Position numbers and translations under genes: made by a program
Notes under the pieces: generated by a model
Database searches by the model: none
The model's input: the letters and a program-made list of their open reading frames with translations, nothing else
What the model was told of the DNA's origin: nothing
Part shown: one piece after another, positions 23,093-34,984 of the stretch
Position numbering within the stretch: position 1 is the stretch's first letter
Layout of the letters: the number at the start of each line of letters is the position of its first letter
Assembly (NCBI GenBank): GCA_013368325.1
Contig: JAACJK010000220.1
Location: 310,001-374,000, forward strand
Source of the DNA: Ephemerocybe angulata
Lineage: Eukaryota > Basidiomycota > Agaricomycetes > Agaricales > Psathyrellaceae
Length of the DNA: 64,000 bases
Reading direction: 5' to 3'

Positions 23093-25503
23093 CTACTCTG
23101 GCTTTTTGCTATCGTCAGCAGGAGCCCCGTCCACAGCCATCCCCTCAGCGTCTTCCTCTCGCTTGCGCTTGAGCTTGGGGTTCGTCTTCCCCGTCGCCCT
23201 GGCTCCAGGGCCCCAGTGCGGGGTGGGGTTCTCCTGGTACCTCACCAACCTGACCTTAGACAGCACTGCAGAGTCAGGATGTCTGGTGAAGTCCGCGATG
23301 AGTTTGGGCTCCTTGGCGAGGAGCCTCAGCGCTGGGGAGCTGGGCGGGATTTTGTCAGTCTTGACCGGGTTAAGCTTGATGAACCCGCGGATAACATCGT
23401 GGATGTCGCGGTTGCTGGCTGTCGTTTTGAGTGAGCCCGCGCACGCGTGTGAACGCGAAATTTTGAAGCCAGCGTTGAGCAGCGCGGAGGCTACCTCTTC
23501 GAGGGCGGGTGTTTGGCAGTGGAAGTGGCCTGACACCTTTCCGGGGACGAAGTAGAAGAGGGTGTCGAGCTCCTGGATGATTCGTGAGATGCTGCTAAGA
23601 GAAAGGATGTGCGTGGAAACTTGCCTCCTTTGCGACTGTGAGCATGCCCTTCATGCGGGTTGCCGTACCGTAGTGGTCGACATTACTTTCGAGGTGTTCA
23701 AGCACCTTTCCGATATATTCAGGATCGTGCAGTGGTCCGTTCCACATAGGCCCGGCCACCTAAAGACGAAATAATTGGCGACATCGAAATCGTTTGACGA
23801 CGGAAGAGCTTACATGCAGGTTTCCTTCGCACTCTTCACATTTTTCTGGGATGACATTGGTCTGCGTCTTATAGAGATAGTTGGTATGTCCTGACTTTTC
23901 GTGTTTCTTCTCGACTACCCGTCCAAGAGGTTGGTTATAGAACGATTGACACGAAGAGCAGACATGGACAAGGGAGGTCTTCCTAGATACAAAGTTAACC
24001 CAAAGTACAGTCGAGGGGTGCAGATGGAAATGCTTACGCCTGAACCTTCTTCACCTCGGCAGGGCCAGTGTCTACACGCACGAAGACTCGGATGTAGAAA
24101 TCGATTGAAAGAGACACCAAAGGAGTAATGTATCTTCCGTATCGAGCAGCTGACGTCGCGAGGGTGTGCAAAAGGAGGCGCAGAGCCTAAGGAGTGTCAA
24201 ACCCAGCTCGATTTGGATCAATGAAACGCAGACCAACCACTTCATGTGCGAACTCTGCCTTGACTGGAACACCGCCGTAGTTTGAGAAACTGGAACCCGT
24301 CAGACCACCTCGCCTCTCAAGGCTTGGGTTAAACACGTTACCATTTCTCCGGATAGTTGTTCGTCGCAAGCACAGCGAGGTCTGTGCAAGTAACACAGAG
24401 TAAACCTGAAACGGTCAGTCAGCCAATTTGCTTGATTCGATGCAGGACGCTCAGGCTTACCACCGTCCTTGATACTTTGGATGGCAGGGTCGATAAAGGG
24501 TGCAGCAGTCCCATAAGGATCGAGATCAACGACGTCAACGCGGTCCTTCTCCTCACGATGACTATACATCAAGGAGCTGGAGTCCCATGAGCATATGGTT
24601 GGAGAAGCATAGCAGATCGTTGTGCGTACCATGCATCGCCTTCGTTGACTCTGACCTTGGCCGGAATGACTTTCGTTTGTCCGTCATGCCCCTCCAACCT
24701 TTTCTCCCCGAGATCGTTCCATTCCACATTACGGTGCATTGCCTCCACTGCAGCGGGCGACAGGTCGTTGGCGATGACATGTCTACAATACCGTTAGTTC
24801 AAATGTACCTCCAATCAACCGCTGCGTGTACGCACTTGAGAAGGGGGATTTCCTTAGCGTAGCGTATCGATCGGAGTCCTGTCGCGGATAGGGCTTCGAG
24901 AATAGTAAATCTGTATGGTTGGTGCTGTGGTTGAGAATTCGTGACGGGCGCTTCATGACATAAAGTCGTGAGGACTGACGCTTGCCGTATCTGAAGAGGC
25001 TTGCTCAGAAGTGGAAGCCCCTGCGTCCCCGTGAGTGGGATCTGGGTGGTTCGCTATCGATTTTCAGCACTGGCGAAGACGCCGTCGTAAACGAACGCAC
25101 CCTTGGCTCTTTTGGTCGCGGGCGCAAAATCTTTCCCAGAGACTTTTGCCTTCTGCTTTCGCTCTTGCTTCTGTCTCCACTTCGCTTCTTTCGTCCTGTT
25201 CGATTCTTCACTCCAGACGCGGATGCACGCGACACTCAAATCACGATTAAACTCTTGGACCGGGTTCAGGAATGCGGCGTTTGCGTCTAGCAGAATGGAC
25301 GACGAGTTTTCCGTGTGCAGAACGTATCCTTCAGGCACCTCCTTCGTGCTCGGTGCGGTGTTGACCATTCTGAAGCGCGAAAATGAAGTAAGCTTAATAG
25401 CTCTGGCCCTGGCACAGGAGACTGCGAATTGAAGGGTTGAAGCCACCTTGGTCAGCCTTGGTCGAGCTGGAGAACCAGAAAAAGTGCGTGAACTGTTTGC
25501 CAT
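23093..25503 (-). CDS. TRM1: tRNA (guanine26-N2)-dimethyltransferase Trm1
   Basis: Multi-exon gene. The N-terminal catalytic part contains [52 protein letters not shown] and [17 protein letters not shown], the SAM-binding and catalytic blocks of Trm1. The C-terminal part contains CSSCQSFY, a Zn-finger-like Cys pair, and [19 protein letters not shown]. The basic tail ends at 23093. Trm1 makes m2,2G26 in nuclear and mitochondrial tRNAs. The first ATG (25503) opens an Arg/Ser-rich, acid-poor 45-residue leader that looks like a mitochondrial presequence. A second in-frame ATG at 25368 ([10 protein letters not shown]) precedes the conserved core, as in yeast TRM1. Confidence 0.92.
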
Positions 25504-25671
25504 CAACGGACTTTGACGCGTCCGCCAATCAAAAATCTCGTTTTAGCCCCTATCTGAGATTCTTCGTAGTAGTCTCCTGTGCTTTGAGTTCGGGTTGGTC
25601 AATTCTAATGGACGCAATGCAAGTAATGTTCCCTATAACGCCAACACAGCTCATAGCGCAAGCCTAACTCC

Positions 25672-28187
25672 TCAATAATCAAACTCCTCGGAATAATATG
25701 ATACTGCCTTCTGCTCTCGTTTTCCAGCCTCCGCAACTTGGTCCGACGCGATGCATTGCCTGACCAGAACATCGAGAGACACTGGACCACAACCTGCGAG
25801 ATACTCTTTAGATATGTGAATTTTAGCCAAATGGTCGACTTACACGCTACCAGCAACGAGCTACTCGTCTCCTCCAGCTCGCACTGCACGATGCGAACCA
25901 TTTGGGGCTTCCCCGGCCTAGCATACCTCGCAATAGCGGAAACATCCTTCAGTTCCTCCCTGTCCAGGCACACTTTGGCAGAATCATAGACTTCTTCACC
26001 AGGTAGGGCACTGAGATTTGTATGGATGGGCTTATGCCACGCTTGCCGCCTGATTATTTGGGAAAGAGAAAGCTCTCCAGGCGGCAGCATAACCTTTCTA
26101 TCTCCTTCAAATTCCGTCAAATCTCGGCTTCGGAACTGCGTGGCGGGCTCATCAGGGTTGGGGAAAAGGGAGTTCCACCAGCTTTCCATCCGGTCACGGT
26201 CGATATTCACGTCTTGCATCTCGCTGCTGCTGCTTTCTTCCGGTATACCTGTCCCTGCGTTAAAGTCTCTTGTGTGTAGGACGGTAGTCTTCAGTGGGGG
26301 TACTTTCTCCGTTGCGACATCCAAGGAAGCCGTCCCCATCGACTCCGAGATAGGCCTTCCAATAGAAACTTTCGTGACAAATATATCTATCCGAAGCCTA
26401 TCATCTGGCAAACGAAGCTTGCATCGTCGAATGGTGGATGCGCACCACTGAAGGTGACCTGTCAACCACGCAATCGTCAATATTGAATAATGATAATTGC
26501 TCAAGGTAGCCATACCGAAGTCTCGAATCAACCAGATGAAGCGGACCCGCCGTAGGCCCAAGCCACCCTCTGGCTCTGGGCTGATATCCTGCTCCGCGAT
26601 CAATCGAGAGACGTGCTCGAGAATCGACAACCCAAAAGTGACACCAGAACCTCCGACCACAAGTAATACAGACGAATAATGCTCCCATGGAATCCTAATA
26701 GAGCTCCCAAATGGCCCGTCGACATTCATCCTCATTACCAGTCCGAATGCTGGGAGAGGGAAAGTTGTAGGTGTGTGGCATGTGTTCGGGTCCTGATCAG
26801 ACCATACCGTCCCCTTTGTACTCTGCGACGCCACTGTATCCCATAAGTCCTTCGTCCAGCCGGTTTTTGCGCGAATGAGGAAAACGAGCTGTGACTGATC
26901 TTCACCGGGTGTGATATCCTGGGGATCGGAAACGCACGTAAAGGGGTGAGAAGTGAATCTGGATATCGCGGGGACATTGATGAGGAAGTGCTGCCCAGGA
27001 GCCCATCGGATTCTACGGCTTGAGGTATAAGTTAACCGGATTGTCGCCCCGGTCAAGAGCTCTGCGTGCACGTAACCGGGAGGAGGTTGATATCTTGCTG
27101 TCGGCTTGATTGGCGAATACACCAAGTCCGTTTTCAGAGATGTTGAGGACATATGTCTCTGGGAACTGGAGCGGTTCAGTAGCGGAATGGCATGACCGTA
27201 GTTGAGGTAGAGGATCCAGGAAGAACGCCAGACTCGTTCAAACAACCAGAGGGACAATGCCAGCCACGCCCACCATGCAGTCTCAGGGTGATGGAAGCCA
27301 ACCATGACCAAGGTGAGGGGGAACAGGAAGACATGCAATGCATAGAATGCGTCGTAGTGGACCTTTCGGAATGCAGGAATGGAGGTTGTCACCAGTATCG
27401 TAAGCAACCCAAACGCCTGCAGCATTTGGTCATATATTAGTATAGTAATTGCTGGGCCCAATGGAGGAGCACGTACCACCCAACCACAGATGAACCTATC
27501 TTTCGTGAAAGCTACCTTGATAGCCAGGTCTTCTTTCTGTCCAACGCGATCTCTGCACAACTTGATCGTCCACATGACGACGTGCACTACGGTGAAGAAA
27601 TAAAGAAACCAGGCCGCCCATCGATGAAACAGTGCGAGTTTGTCGAAGTAGAGGCGTGTCGTAAACTTCCAGCTGAAGATGGCAGCAGGGGATGATTTGA
27701 GGGCGAGTAGGACGACGAGAGGGAGAAGGAAAGAAGCAACAAGGCCAGCTCTTGCGGCCGATGTCCAGAGAGATTTCTGAACGGTGCTTCCAAGTGATGG
27801 TACGCCCGTAGTGTAAGTGGGTCCAGGGATGTAATCCGGGCCAATGAGAGATAGGCAAGCCAGAATGGCGAAGAGCACGAATAACAGAAGGATGGCACCA
27901 TTGCTCGGAAGAAATTTGGGTGATGACGGCTCAGATGAGGCCCTAAAGCTCACTCTCCCTCGCCTCCTTGTCGCCCATCTCTTGACTAGTAAGGACACCG
28001 AATTTCTCCAGGGAGCAGCCTGCCAAGGGGTCTTGGTCAATAAGAGAAAGAGGAAAAGTAGCGCCCAGAATATATAGGCGTAGATTTGTGATTGTTGGTT
28101 AAGATAGTGTGAGGGGAGGTAAAGGTCTGTTTCCTGAGTGGCGACGCTCCCGGGGATTCCCTCCACAGCGAGGGTCATGGAAGTCAT
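25672..28187 (-). CDS. Ferric reductase transmembrane component (FRE family)
   Basis: The start at 28187 begins a protein of about 800 residues with an N-terminal membrane helix (IYAYIFWALLFLFLLL). The six-helix ferric-reductase domain has its haem histidines in FHRWAAWFLYFFTVVHVV and FYALHVFLF. The cytosolic FAD domain includes RFTSHPFTCVSD, and the NADPH site is LLVVGGSGVTFGLSIL. A 57-bp intron near 27,420-27,476 is in frame. A last intron before CGPVSLDVLVRQC restores the family ending and terminates in YYSEEFDY. The enzyme passes electrons from NADPH across the plasma membrane to reduce extracellular Fe3+ or Cu2+. Its neighbour ATX1 belongs to the same copper-iron economy. Confidence 0.93.
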
Positions 28188-28680
28188 AGTGGTACGGACT
28201 TCATGGGCGAGAACGAAACGAGATCTACTAGCAGGTCAGCCACATTGGGACTGTCGAGTAATGACGAGTTGACCTCCCCCCTTCAGTCTGAGTCACCCGC
28301 AGACGTCCGGTTCGCCGGGTTGAGTCTCAGTTATTGGGCAAGCCATAAGTATGGGAATGGGAGTACTGATGCAAGAGGGAGGCGGGCGCCAAGCGGGCGC
28401 TCCGCTTAAAGCCACATCAATCTTTCCTTTAGCACGTATACTGTACATGTACTACTGCATACCGCAAGTATCTGTGGTCTCTGATGCTACTAGTGAAAAG
28501 GCCCTCAAAAGGTAGCGTGCAGTCGAGGCAAGTTTCAGACGCCGCAGTGACTCGTAAACCTAAGTGTTCAAGGGAGTGCTTTAGAGTGACTTGAATTGAT
28601 ATAGTACATACACATCCACTGTTTATTATTCAAAGAACATTCGAGCCGAAATGGGGGAACCAAGCCTACTAGCCTTCTCG
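28188..28680. promoter_or_regulatory. Ferric reductase upstream region
   Basis: These 493 bp hold the ferric reductase promoter and the 3' flank of ATX1. I see no iron-regulator site I would defend, and no gene. Confidence 0.4.
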
Positions 28681-29156
28681 TTACTCGACGACAACACCAG
28701 AGCGAACCTGCAGCGCAACCGATGTCTCGGTATGTGTACGATTGACTTGGTGTACAGCGACGTACCTCCTTGCCCGTCTTCTTGATCTTCTCCAGAACCT
28801 CATCGTAGCCAATTGTGCCCTTCACGACGACCTCTTGCGTATCGAGGTTGACAGTGTAATCGGTGACCCCTAACCGAAGATTCGCAAAGTCAGTACCACG
28901 CCGGGCAACATGATAACCACCAGAAGTGTCACCACTTACCGCTACCAGTGGTCTTTGCCTTCTCCAATACGCGAGTGACAGCACCAGAGCAGCCTCCGCA
29001 AGTCATCTATAGGGAGGATTGTGCTGTTCATGAACGTATCGTCGATATCGGAGATCTGTTACGAACCTTGACGTCGAATTTGTATGTATGTTCGTCAGAC
29101 TAAGAGATCGGTCAAGCGTCTCTACAGGGTATGAGCCAATAGGCGCTACGCACCAT
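28681..29156 (-). CDS. ATX1: Copper metallochaperone Atx1
   Basis: A compact protein of about 77 residues spread over five coding exons. The metal site MTCGGCSGAV is the MxCxxC copper loop of Atx1/HMA proteins. The rest follows the beta-alpha-beta-beta-alpha-beta fold: TVNLDTQEVVVKG, then GYDEVLEKIKKTGKE, ending RSGVVVE. Atx1 carries cytosolic Cu(I) to the Golgi Cu-ATPase Ccc2 for loading multicopper oxidases such as Fet3. The first coding exon appears to be the ATG alone (29154-29156), followed by a GTGCGT donor and an acceptor before SDEHTYKFDVK. The ferric reductase lies downstream on the same strand. Confidence 0.93.
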
Positions 29157-29640
29157 GTTAGAAAACCGTGGTATATCAGTCGGACCTGCAGACTTGGTTA
29201 TTTAGTGAACTAGGATCTAAGCGGGAGACCAGAGAACTTCGCCTGCGGCGCCGGGGTCGGGCTGCGATTATTCCACCACGTGTACCCCTGATCCGGCCGG
29301 CTAATGCCACCGCCGCCAACCTGAAGTTCTACTGAGATTCGGAAGACTCACAAGGATAAAGGGAGGATTTGGAGGGATGTACAGTTGTGAGGGAGGGAGA
29401 GAGATAATGTGAGGCCGCTGTTATAAACCTTCGGCGGTGCCTTACCAAGCAAGATGGCGTCAACCATGTGTTTGCCGATATCATTCCGGTTGGAATGGTC
29501 TTGGAAACGCATTCCATGGAGACATAGCTTGCTTACGCAGCCTATTGTAAGTCAACAACTAGACCAGTCTGACTGCGGTGGTAAGAGTACCGTGCAAATC
29601 CTCACAGTCAATTCTATATGATAAGGTGTAACAGTAAAGG
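29157..29640. promoter_or_regulatory. ATX1 upstream region
   Basis: These 484 bp carry the ATX1 promoter and the 3' flank of the amino-acid transporter. A 62-codon open frame on the minus strand at 29329-29517 has no recognisable features. I see nothing else. Confidence 0.4.
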
Positions 29641-32148
29641 TTATCGCCGAGACCTGGGTTCACTCTGTGTCATTTCTAGAGCATCATCGCCGTCTGTCGC
29701 AACGGCTTCCCATCCATCCCCTGCAGAAGGTCGTCCTCGTATTCGAGCAAACAGATCTTCGAAGAAAGCTAAATGGGCCTCGGGTTGAGTGCCATTAAGT
29801 CAGAGCTAACACGCATGTACTCACAGATAATCCGGGGTTTCGCGTCCTCGTCGGCTTGGGTGAGGTAATATACAGGCACACCGGCGCCAATAAAACCTAG
29901 GGTAGGGGTTAGCATTCAGAAATGAGATGACTGCCAACAAGAAAAGGCCAACATACCAAGAACTGCAATCGCCTCCATCGGTGCTGCAATTATAGGCATA
30001 CATAACAGGAATAGAGCCACCTGCAGAATGGTATTCTCTTGTTAGCGAACCCAGAATGCATGTGCGGAAGGGTGACGCACTGCGCAAAATATTAGGGGTG
30101 TAATGATCCAGGTTCTGTACGGCCTAAACATCGGGATTTAGCTCAGAGGTTCCGGTCAAGGGTGGAAAAAACATTTTCCCAACCTCTCTAACAGCGGTTC
30201 CTTGAAACGTAGGATTACAAGACCAAGAACCTTTGCGGGGCCAGTCAGGAGGGACCCTTTGCTGGCAACCGGAGAGACTCACTGTCAAGAAATAGAAGGC
30301 CCATGACGCAACCACAGAGAAGTTGATGAGCGACCTGAAGCCTCCGCCAATAACTATGAATGCAGTAGTGATGCTGGCCTGCAGGAGGGTAGCATTTAGA
30401 GGCGTCTTCCGCGTTGAGTGGAGACGTCCGAACATTGCAGGAAGGAAACGTTCCCGCCCAGCCGCATAGACAAGTCGCGAGGATGTATAAAATGAGCCTA
30501 TCCCATCATGAGCCACGGAGTCGAATACAGCATTCGAACACTCACCATTCAACGCTCCAAAACACGATACAGCAACCATGACAGCAAACAACGTGGCACC
30601 CGCTTTCCCCCAGATAGCCTTTCCGAAATCAAGGGCTACAGTATTGCTGAGGGCTACCGTTTTGTGGTCCAAAACAGCAAAGTAGGACAAGTTGGCCAGC
30701 AAGAAGAGCAACTAAAAAGTGTCTTGGAAACGTATAAGGGGAAAAGAGTGAGCAGTAAGCTTACTGTAACAATCGCCATGCTGGAGTGGATAGCGCGAGG
30801 AATGTTCTTTTCTGGATGGTGAATTTCACCTCCCACGTAGTTTGCTTGATCCCAGCCGTCAAAAGCCCATAGACCGGAGTACAAGGCAAGCGAATATTGA
30901 GATGGGCTATGGCTTGAACCCGTAAAGAGGTTGCCTCGCAATGAGTTTGACGCCTTGCCCCGCGCAATCGTTACGATTCCAAGTGTTGTAACCAAAACCT
31001 AATGGGAGCGTCTCAAGGGGCGGGGATAGCTCTACATGTGAGAAGAACGTACCAGTGCAACAATCTTCAATGTTGTGAAGACCACAGCTACCCGAGTTCC
31101 TAATTTACGAGCCGCAATGCACAGAATCGTAACTACTGCTACGGCTGCGACCGCGGTGAGCTTGATCGCCCACTGAGGGATTTCGTCGGGCGATACTTCT
31201 TCGCTACTAGCATGGCTGTAGAATAGCCGATTGATGTATTCCGCGAAAATAAGGGCAATGACAGCGTTTCCACCTGCAACCGGAGAATCATGTTAATGCA
31301 ATAGGCGCCCGACGGACCACAGTCATAACTGACCAGGTTTCAATGCAATGATAGCTGTCCATGCAAATAGGTATGATGTGAGGGGCCCATAAGCATAGGC
31401 CAAGTACGCTTGCGCGCCTCCATTTTGAGGTATGGCAGAGCCCAGCTCTGCGAAGCTACTCGCCCCTGTCCATGCCAGGACACCTGAAGCCAGCCAAACC
31501 AGCAGACTAGCTCCAACACTCTGGGTATTCGCAACTACAACACCGGGGGACGAGCTGACGACATGTAAGTCGGAGGCCTATGGACTGAGATGTTCAAGGA
31601 GCTCACAAAATACCGGACCCAATCTAGAAGAAATAGTCAGATGGCAGACTTCAATTCGAGAGATGCTGTGGTTGCTCACCTGCAGGCCCACAATCAATGC
31701 AATTCCTACCATGGGCTTCAATGTGGGTTAAACTTCAGAAGAATGACACGACATCGCGTACCGTTGATGAGACCAACGTTCTTCTCACTTGACTCTACAG
31801 GATCTATCCCAGGATCCGTAACACTAGCACTCAAAGGTATCTAACTCAGCAAAGTCAGTTTGACGAGTCTTTATAGCAGACATATAATACCCACCAAATC
31901 TCTCTCAAAGTCGAATCCAGTCAACGAGTATGAGCGATTGCTAATGGTGCGGTTCGGTAAGCACCAGGTAGAAACGCAGGCTCATGAGCATCCTACCGTC
32001 CTGAGGGTCGAATAGCAGGCCCATCCGATATCTCAAGGGCTCTCAAAGAGTCGTCCGAGTCTTGAGAGCCTCGAGGCGACGAGGGATATTGCTGGGCTTT
32101 GGGGGAACGAAGGACAACATATTCGGCGTCTCGTGAATTATTGGACAT
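29641..32148 (-). CDS. LAT-family amino-acid transporter (Mup1-like)
   Basis: The start at 32148 (MSNNSRDAEYVVLRSPKAQQ) opens a disordered cytosolic N-terminus. Hydrophobic segments over many short exons then give an APC-superfamily fold. Signature pieces include WTGASSFAELGSAIPQNGGA near 31,440-31,490, LWAFDGWDQANYVGGEI near 30,840, and SFYTSSRLVYAAGRERFLPA near 30,450. The last exon encodes a hydrophilic tail ending SEPRSRR. The order and motifs fit the L-type amino-acid transporter branch that includes the yeast methionine permease Mup1. The substrate is probably a neutral amino acid, but this is not fixed by the sequence. Plasma-membrane location is inferred from the family. Confidence 0.87.
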
Positions 32149-32511
32149 GAAGCTTGAGCTTGAAGCCTCGGGTATAACGTTTAAGTGTGCGTGTAGTCGT
32201 CAAATGTCGTTGGAAAGGAGTTCGGAAGGTAGATTCGATCTACACGCTCGTCGAGAAGACAAGTCGCGGTCGTAGGAAACAGCAGGAGGCAGCGTTCGCA
32301 ACTTCGTCATGTCGCTTCTCCAGCCCTATTTGCCTTTGCTTGGCGCTACTTTGATCCCAAATATAGAACCCAGAACCGATCAGGGCCTTCGGATGCTTTT
32401 GCCATTTAGTAGCCGCCGAGGTACAAAGATCCATACTGAGGTTCTCGAGATTTACTCGAAGACGGGAGAAACGGTAGGTATAGTACAGGAGAGAAATTCC
32501 TAGTGTGATAA
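32149..32511. promoter_or_regulatory. Transporter upstream region
   Basis: The 363 bp between the transporter start and the MTR3 stop, both on the minus strand. This is the transporter promoter plus MTR3 3' flank. No gene or repeat is seen. Confidence 0.4.
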
Positions 32512-33557
32512 CTATGAAACCGTAACAGTTTCTCGCAGGGTCTGAGCGACAACGGCGTGCATTTCTGCACATTGTTTCTCGCAGGTGTCCATGCACTAGC
32601 TCGGGATAAGATTGAAGCACGAAAGTTGGATGTAGGTTGGCCACTCACCGTTATCAGCTCAGTCGGAGTAATGACCCCATTCTGCCAGAGACTGGTGAGT
32701 GTCCCCAGAGCAGGCATGCAAGATAGCACGAAGGTTCCTTTGGAGTTCGACGCCTCCTCGTGCGTAGGGTCAAGCCAGACATCGTCTCCAACAATAGCCT
32801 ACTCATACGTCGGGTTAGCGTATGAACGCGGGGAATAAATGTACCAAACTCACAGCAGAAGTCGACGCTACAAGTCCGAACACCTCAATGCCAGCGTCGA
32901 TGAGCGCGGCGCTTGCGGCTATTGAACCAGACGCGATGCAACCTTCAATCCCATCCGCCTCAATAACCGTGATAAAGATGTCGATAGTGGCTTTGGGAAG
33001 AGTTTCCAGACGAACGGAGGGCAGAATAGCTTGGTGGATGGCCATGGCAATTGACCTATCCTCTGCATCCTGATGGTGAGTTAGTGCAAGTTCTGAGGGA
33101 TAGTTGGAAGCGAGCATACGCGTATCGGAGCTCGCCTTTTTGGACATGAGAAGGGAGTGAACTTGAGCTCCACGTTCAGGCGTCCTTTATCGTGGAATGC
33201 AACGTTTTTCGACTGGCGGGGTCCGTAGCTTCCGGGAACACTCAGACGCGAGGTGGGTATTAAGGCAAACTATCGAACCTACATTGCGCACGCGATCTTG
33301 GTATTTCCAGTTTCTATATAGGCAGAGCCATTGGCCTGGTCAATCAATCCTGGTTGAAGGACTAAAGGTTCCTATTCATTGTAATCTATCGTCCGGGGAG
33401 GCAAGGACTCACAAATGGGCCGGATGTTGTCTGGGTTCCTCCCTAGCCTCAGTCTTCCCACTTTCCATTGGTCCTGCGCTTCTTCATCTTCGTATAGAGG
33501 CGCGAAACTCTCTTCAGGCCCATTGATACGTCGTCTGTCGAATCCCGACTGCGCCAT
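32512..33557 (-). CDS. MTR3: Exosome RNase PH-like subunit Mtr3 (EXOSC6)
   Basis: The start at 33557 gives MAQSGFDRRRINGPEESF, then DNIRPI, LQPGLIDQANGSAYIETGNT, and after further introns RSIAMAIHQAILPSVRLETL and ATIDIFITVIEADG. ASAALIDAGIEVFGLVAST follows, and the protein ends in a helix finishing LRETVTVS. This is the RNase PH fold of the six-membered exosome ring. The DNIRP and DAGI motifs point to Mtr3 rather than Rrp41 or Rrp46. In eukaryotes the subunit is structural and has lost phosphorolytic activity. It shares a 109-bp divergent promoter with PRCC. Confidence 0.87.
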
Positions 33558-33666
33558 GGTGTGTGGTAGAGGAAAGAAAGTTTTAGAACTCCGCGGCGCG
33601 TCAGATGCCCGCATGGCGGTGACGCAGTTCAGCACTTCTTTCCAACTTCCACTGTCCACACACATT

Positions 33667-34977
33667 ATGGGTCTACTTGTTGACTACGGCAGCGACAGCG
33701 ACAGTGAGCAAGAAGCGGCGCCGGTCGCTGTGGTGAAACCCTCCCAAGCATCTTCCTCTCAGCCCAAGAAACCAGCGCCAAAGAAGAAGATCGGCATTGC
33801 ACTCCCTGCCCTCTCTAAACGGAATGACGACGAAGATGCGCCTGAAGATTCAATAGACGATAGGCCAGCCAAGAAACCACGCCTTGGGTCAGGAAAATCG
33901 TCCTTGCTAGGAATGCTTCCAGCCCCGAAGTCGAACAAGCCAATAGCTGTTCCACAACAGAGAATACTCGGCGGCGGGTCGGGGCCTGGACTTGTTTTCA
34001 GTTCAAGCCGCCCCACAGACGATATCCCTTCTCAAGAAGCGAGCGAAGCACCTTCCAATCCCTATGCTGCGACTATGTCAGAGGAAGTGGATGAAGACGC
34101 GCCAAAGCCTTCTACCTCTTCTAAACCTTTCAACCTGCTTCCGCCTTCATTACAGAAGAAGAGGGCAAACGTCTCATTAGAAGAGACTTCTGCCAACACT
34201 CCGAGACCCATTCAACCACCAACCAAACCAGCAGTGCCAACAGTTGACTTCTTCGGTCTCAGTGAGTACACCACTTTGCTAAACCCCTTTCGCAAGTTAA
34301 TGTCTTTCAGGCGGTGCAACCTCCTCCGCTCACAAATTCCCTCAACTTTCTTTGAGTAAACCTTCAACACCCTCCCTATCCTCTGCGCCAGCATTACCAG
34401 ACTTCGAGGTTCCGGAACCAACACCATACGACCCGTATCCCGGCTACTATCAATTGCCTTCAGGACAATGGGCACAGCACGATGCCGAATACTACGCCAA
34501 ATTCACGAAGAAGTGGAAACACGATTATGATGCTCATGTCAGAGCTCTCGAGAAGGGTACCGTCAAAGGTTTCGAGGGTTACGATGCTTCCAATGCTCAG
34601 CAAATCGACCCCGTGGAAGAGATGGAACGTGCAAAGAAGGAGGTCAAAGAACGAGAGGAATACAAGGCGCTTACAGCTGGTGCTGGTGCTGGACCGTCTG
34701 AACCTAAGATGAAGATTAGCGTGCGTACCCCTCGGAAAACATCTCTGCTGGTCTGACTTTATGACCTTCTTTACAGGCTGCCAAGATGAGCGGAGTCGCA
34801 AGATCCCGACATCAACTTTCGACGCTACTCAAGGAAGCATATGAGAACAGGGAAGCACTGGAAGAAAGGATTGCCCAAGGGAAGAGGAATCGGAAGGAAG
34901 CGGGCAACAAATACGGTGCGTTCTCTTGGGACCCATTTAGTGTGTAGTGAAACTGACGATACATTGCAGGTTTTTAA
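33667..34977 (+). CDS. PRCC: PRCC-family nuclear protein
   Basis: The start is the ATG at 33667: MGLLVDYGSDSDSEQEA, the usual PRCC N-terminal LxxYGSDSES-type motif. A long Pro/Ser-rich low-complexity middle follows. The conserved C-terminal region includes PGYYQLPSGQWAQHDAEYY, and the last exons end with SRHQLSTLLKEAYENREALE and the signature RNRKEAGNKYGF before the stop. The final exon supplies only the last two codons. PRCC homologues are splicing-associated nuclear proteins. The gene ends 7 bp from the stop codon of HTD2 on the other strand. Confidence 0.93.
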
Positions 34978-34984
34978 GTCGTTC

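Noticed and set aside
29329..29517. 62-codon open frame upstream of ATX1
   Set aside because: No recognisable motif or splice partners; expected by chance in GC-rich sequence.
32240..32644. 134-codon minus-strand open frame over the MTR3 3' end
   Set aside because: It is a shadow of the MTR3 terminal exon; the real frame ends at 32512 with LRETVTVS.
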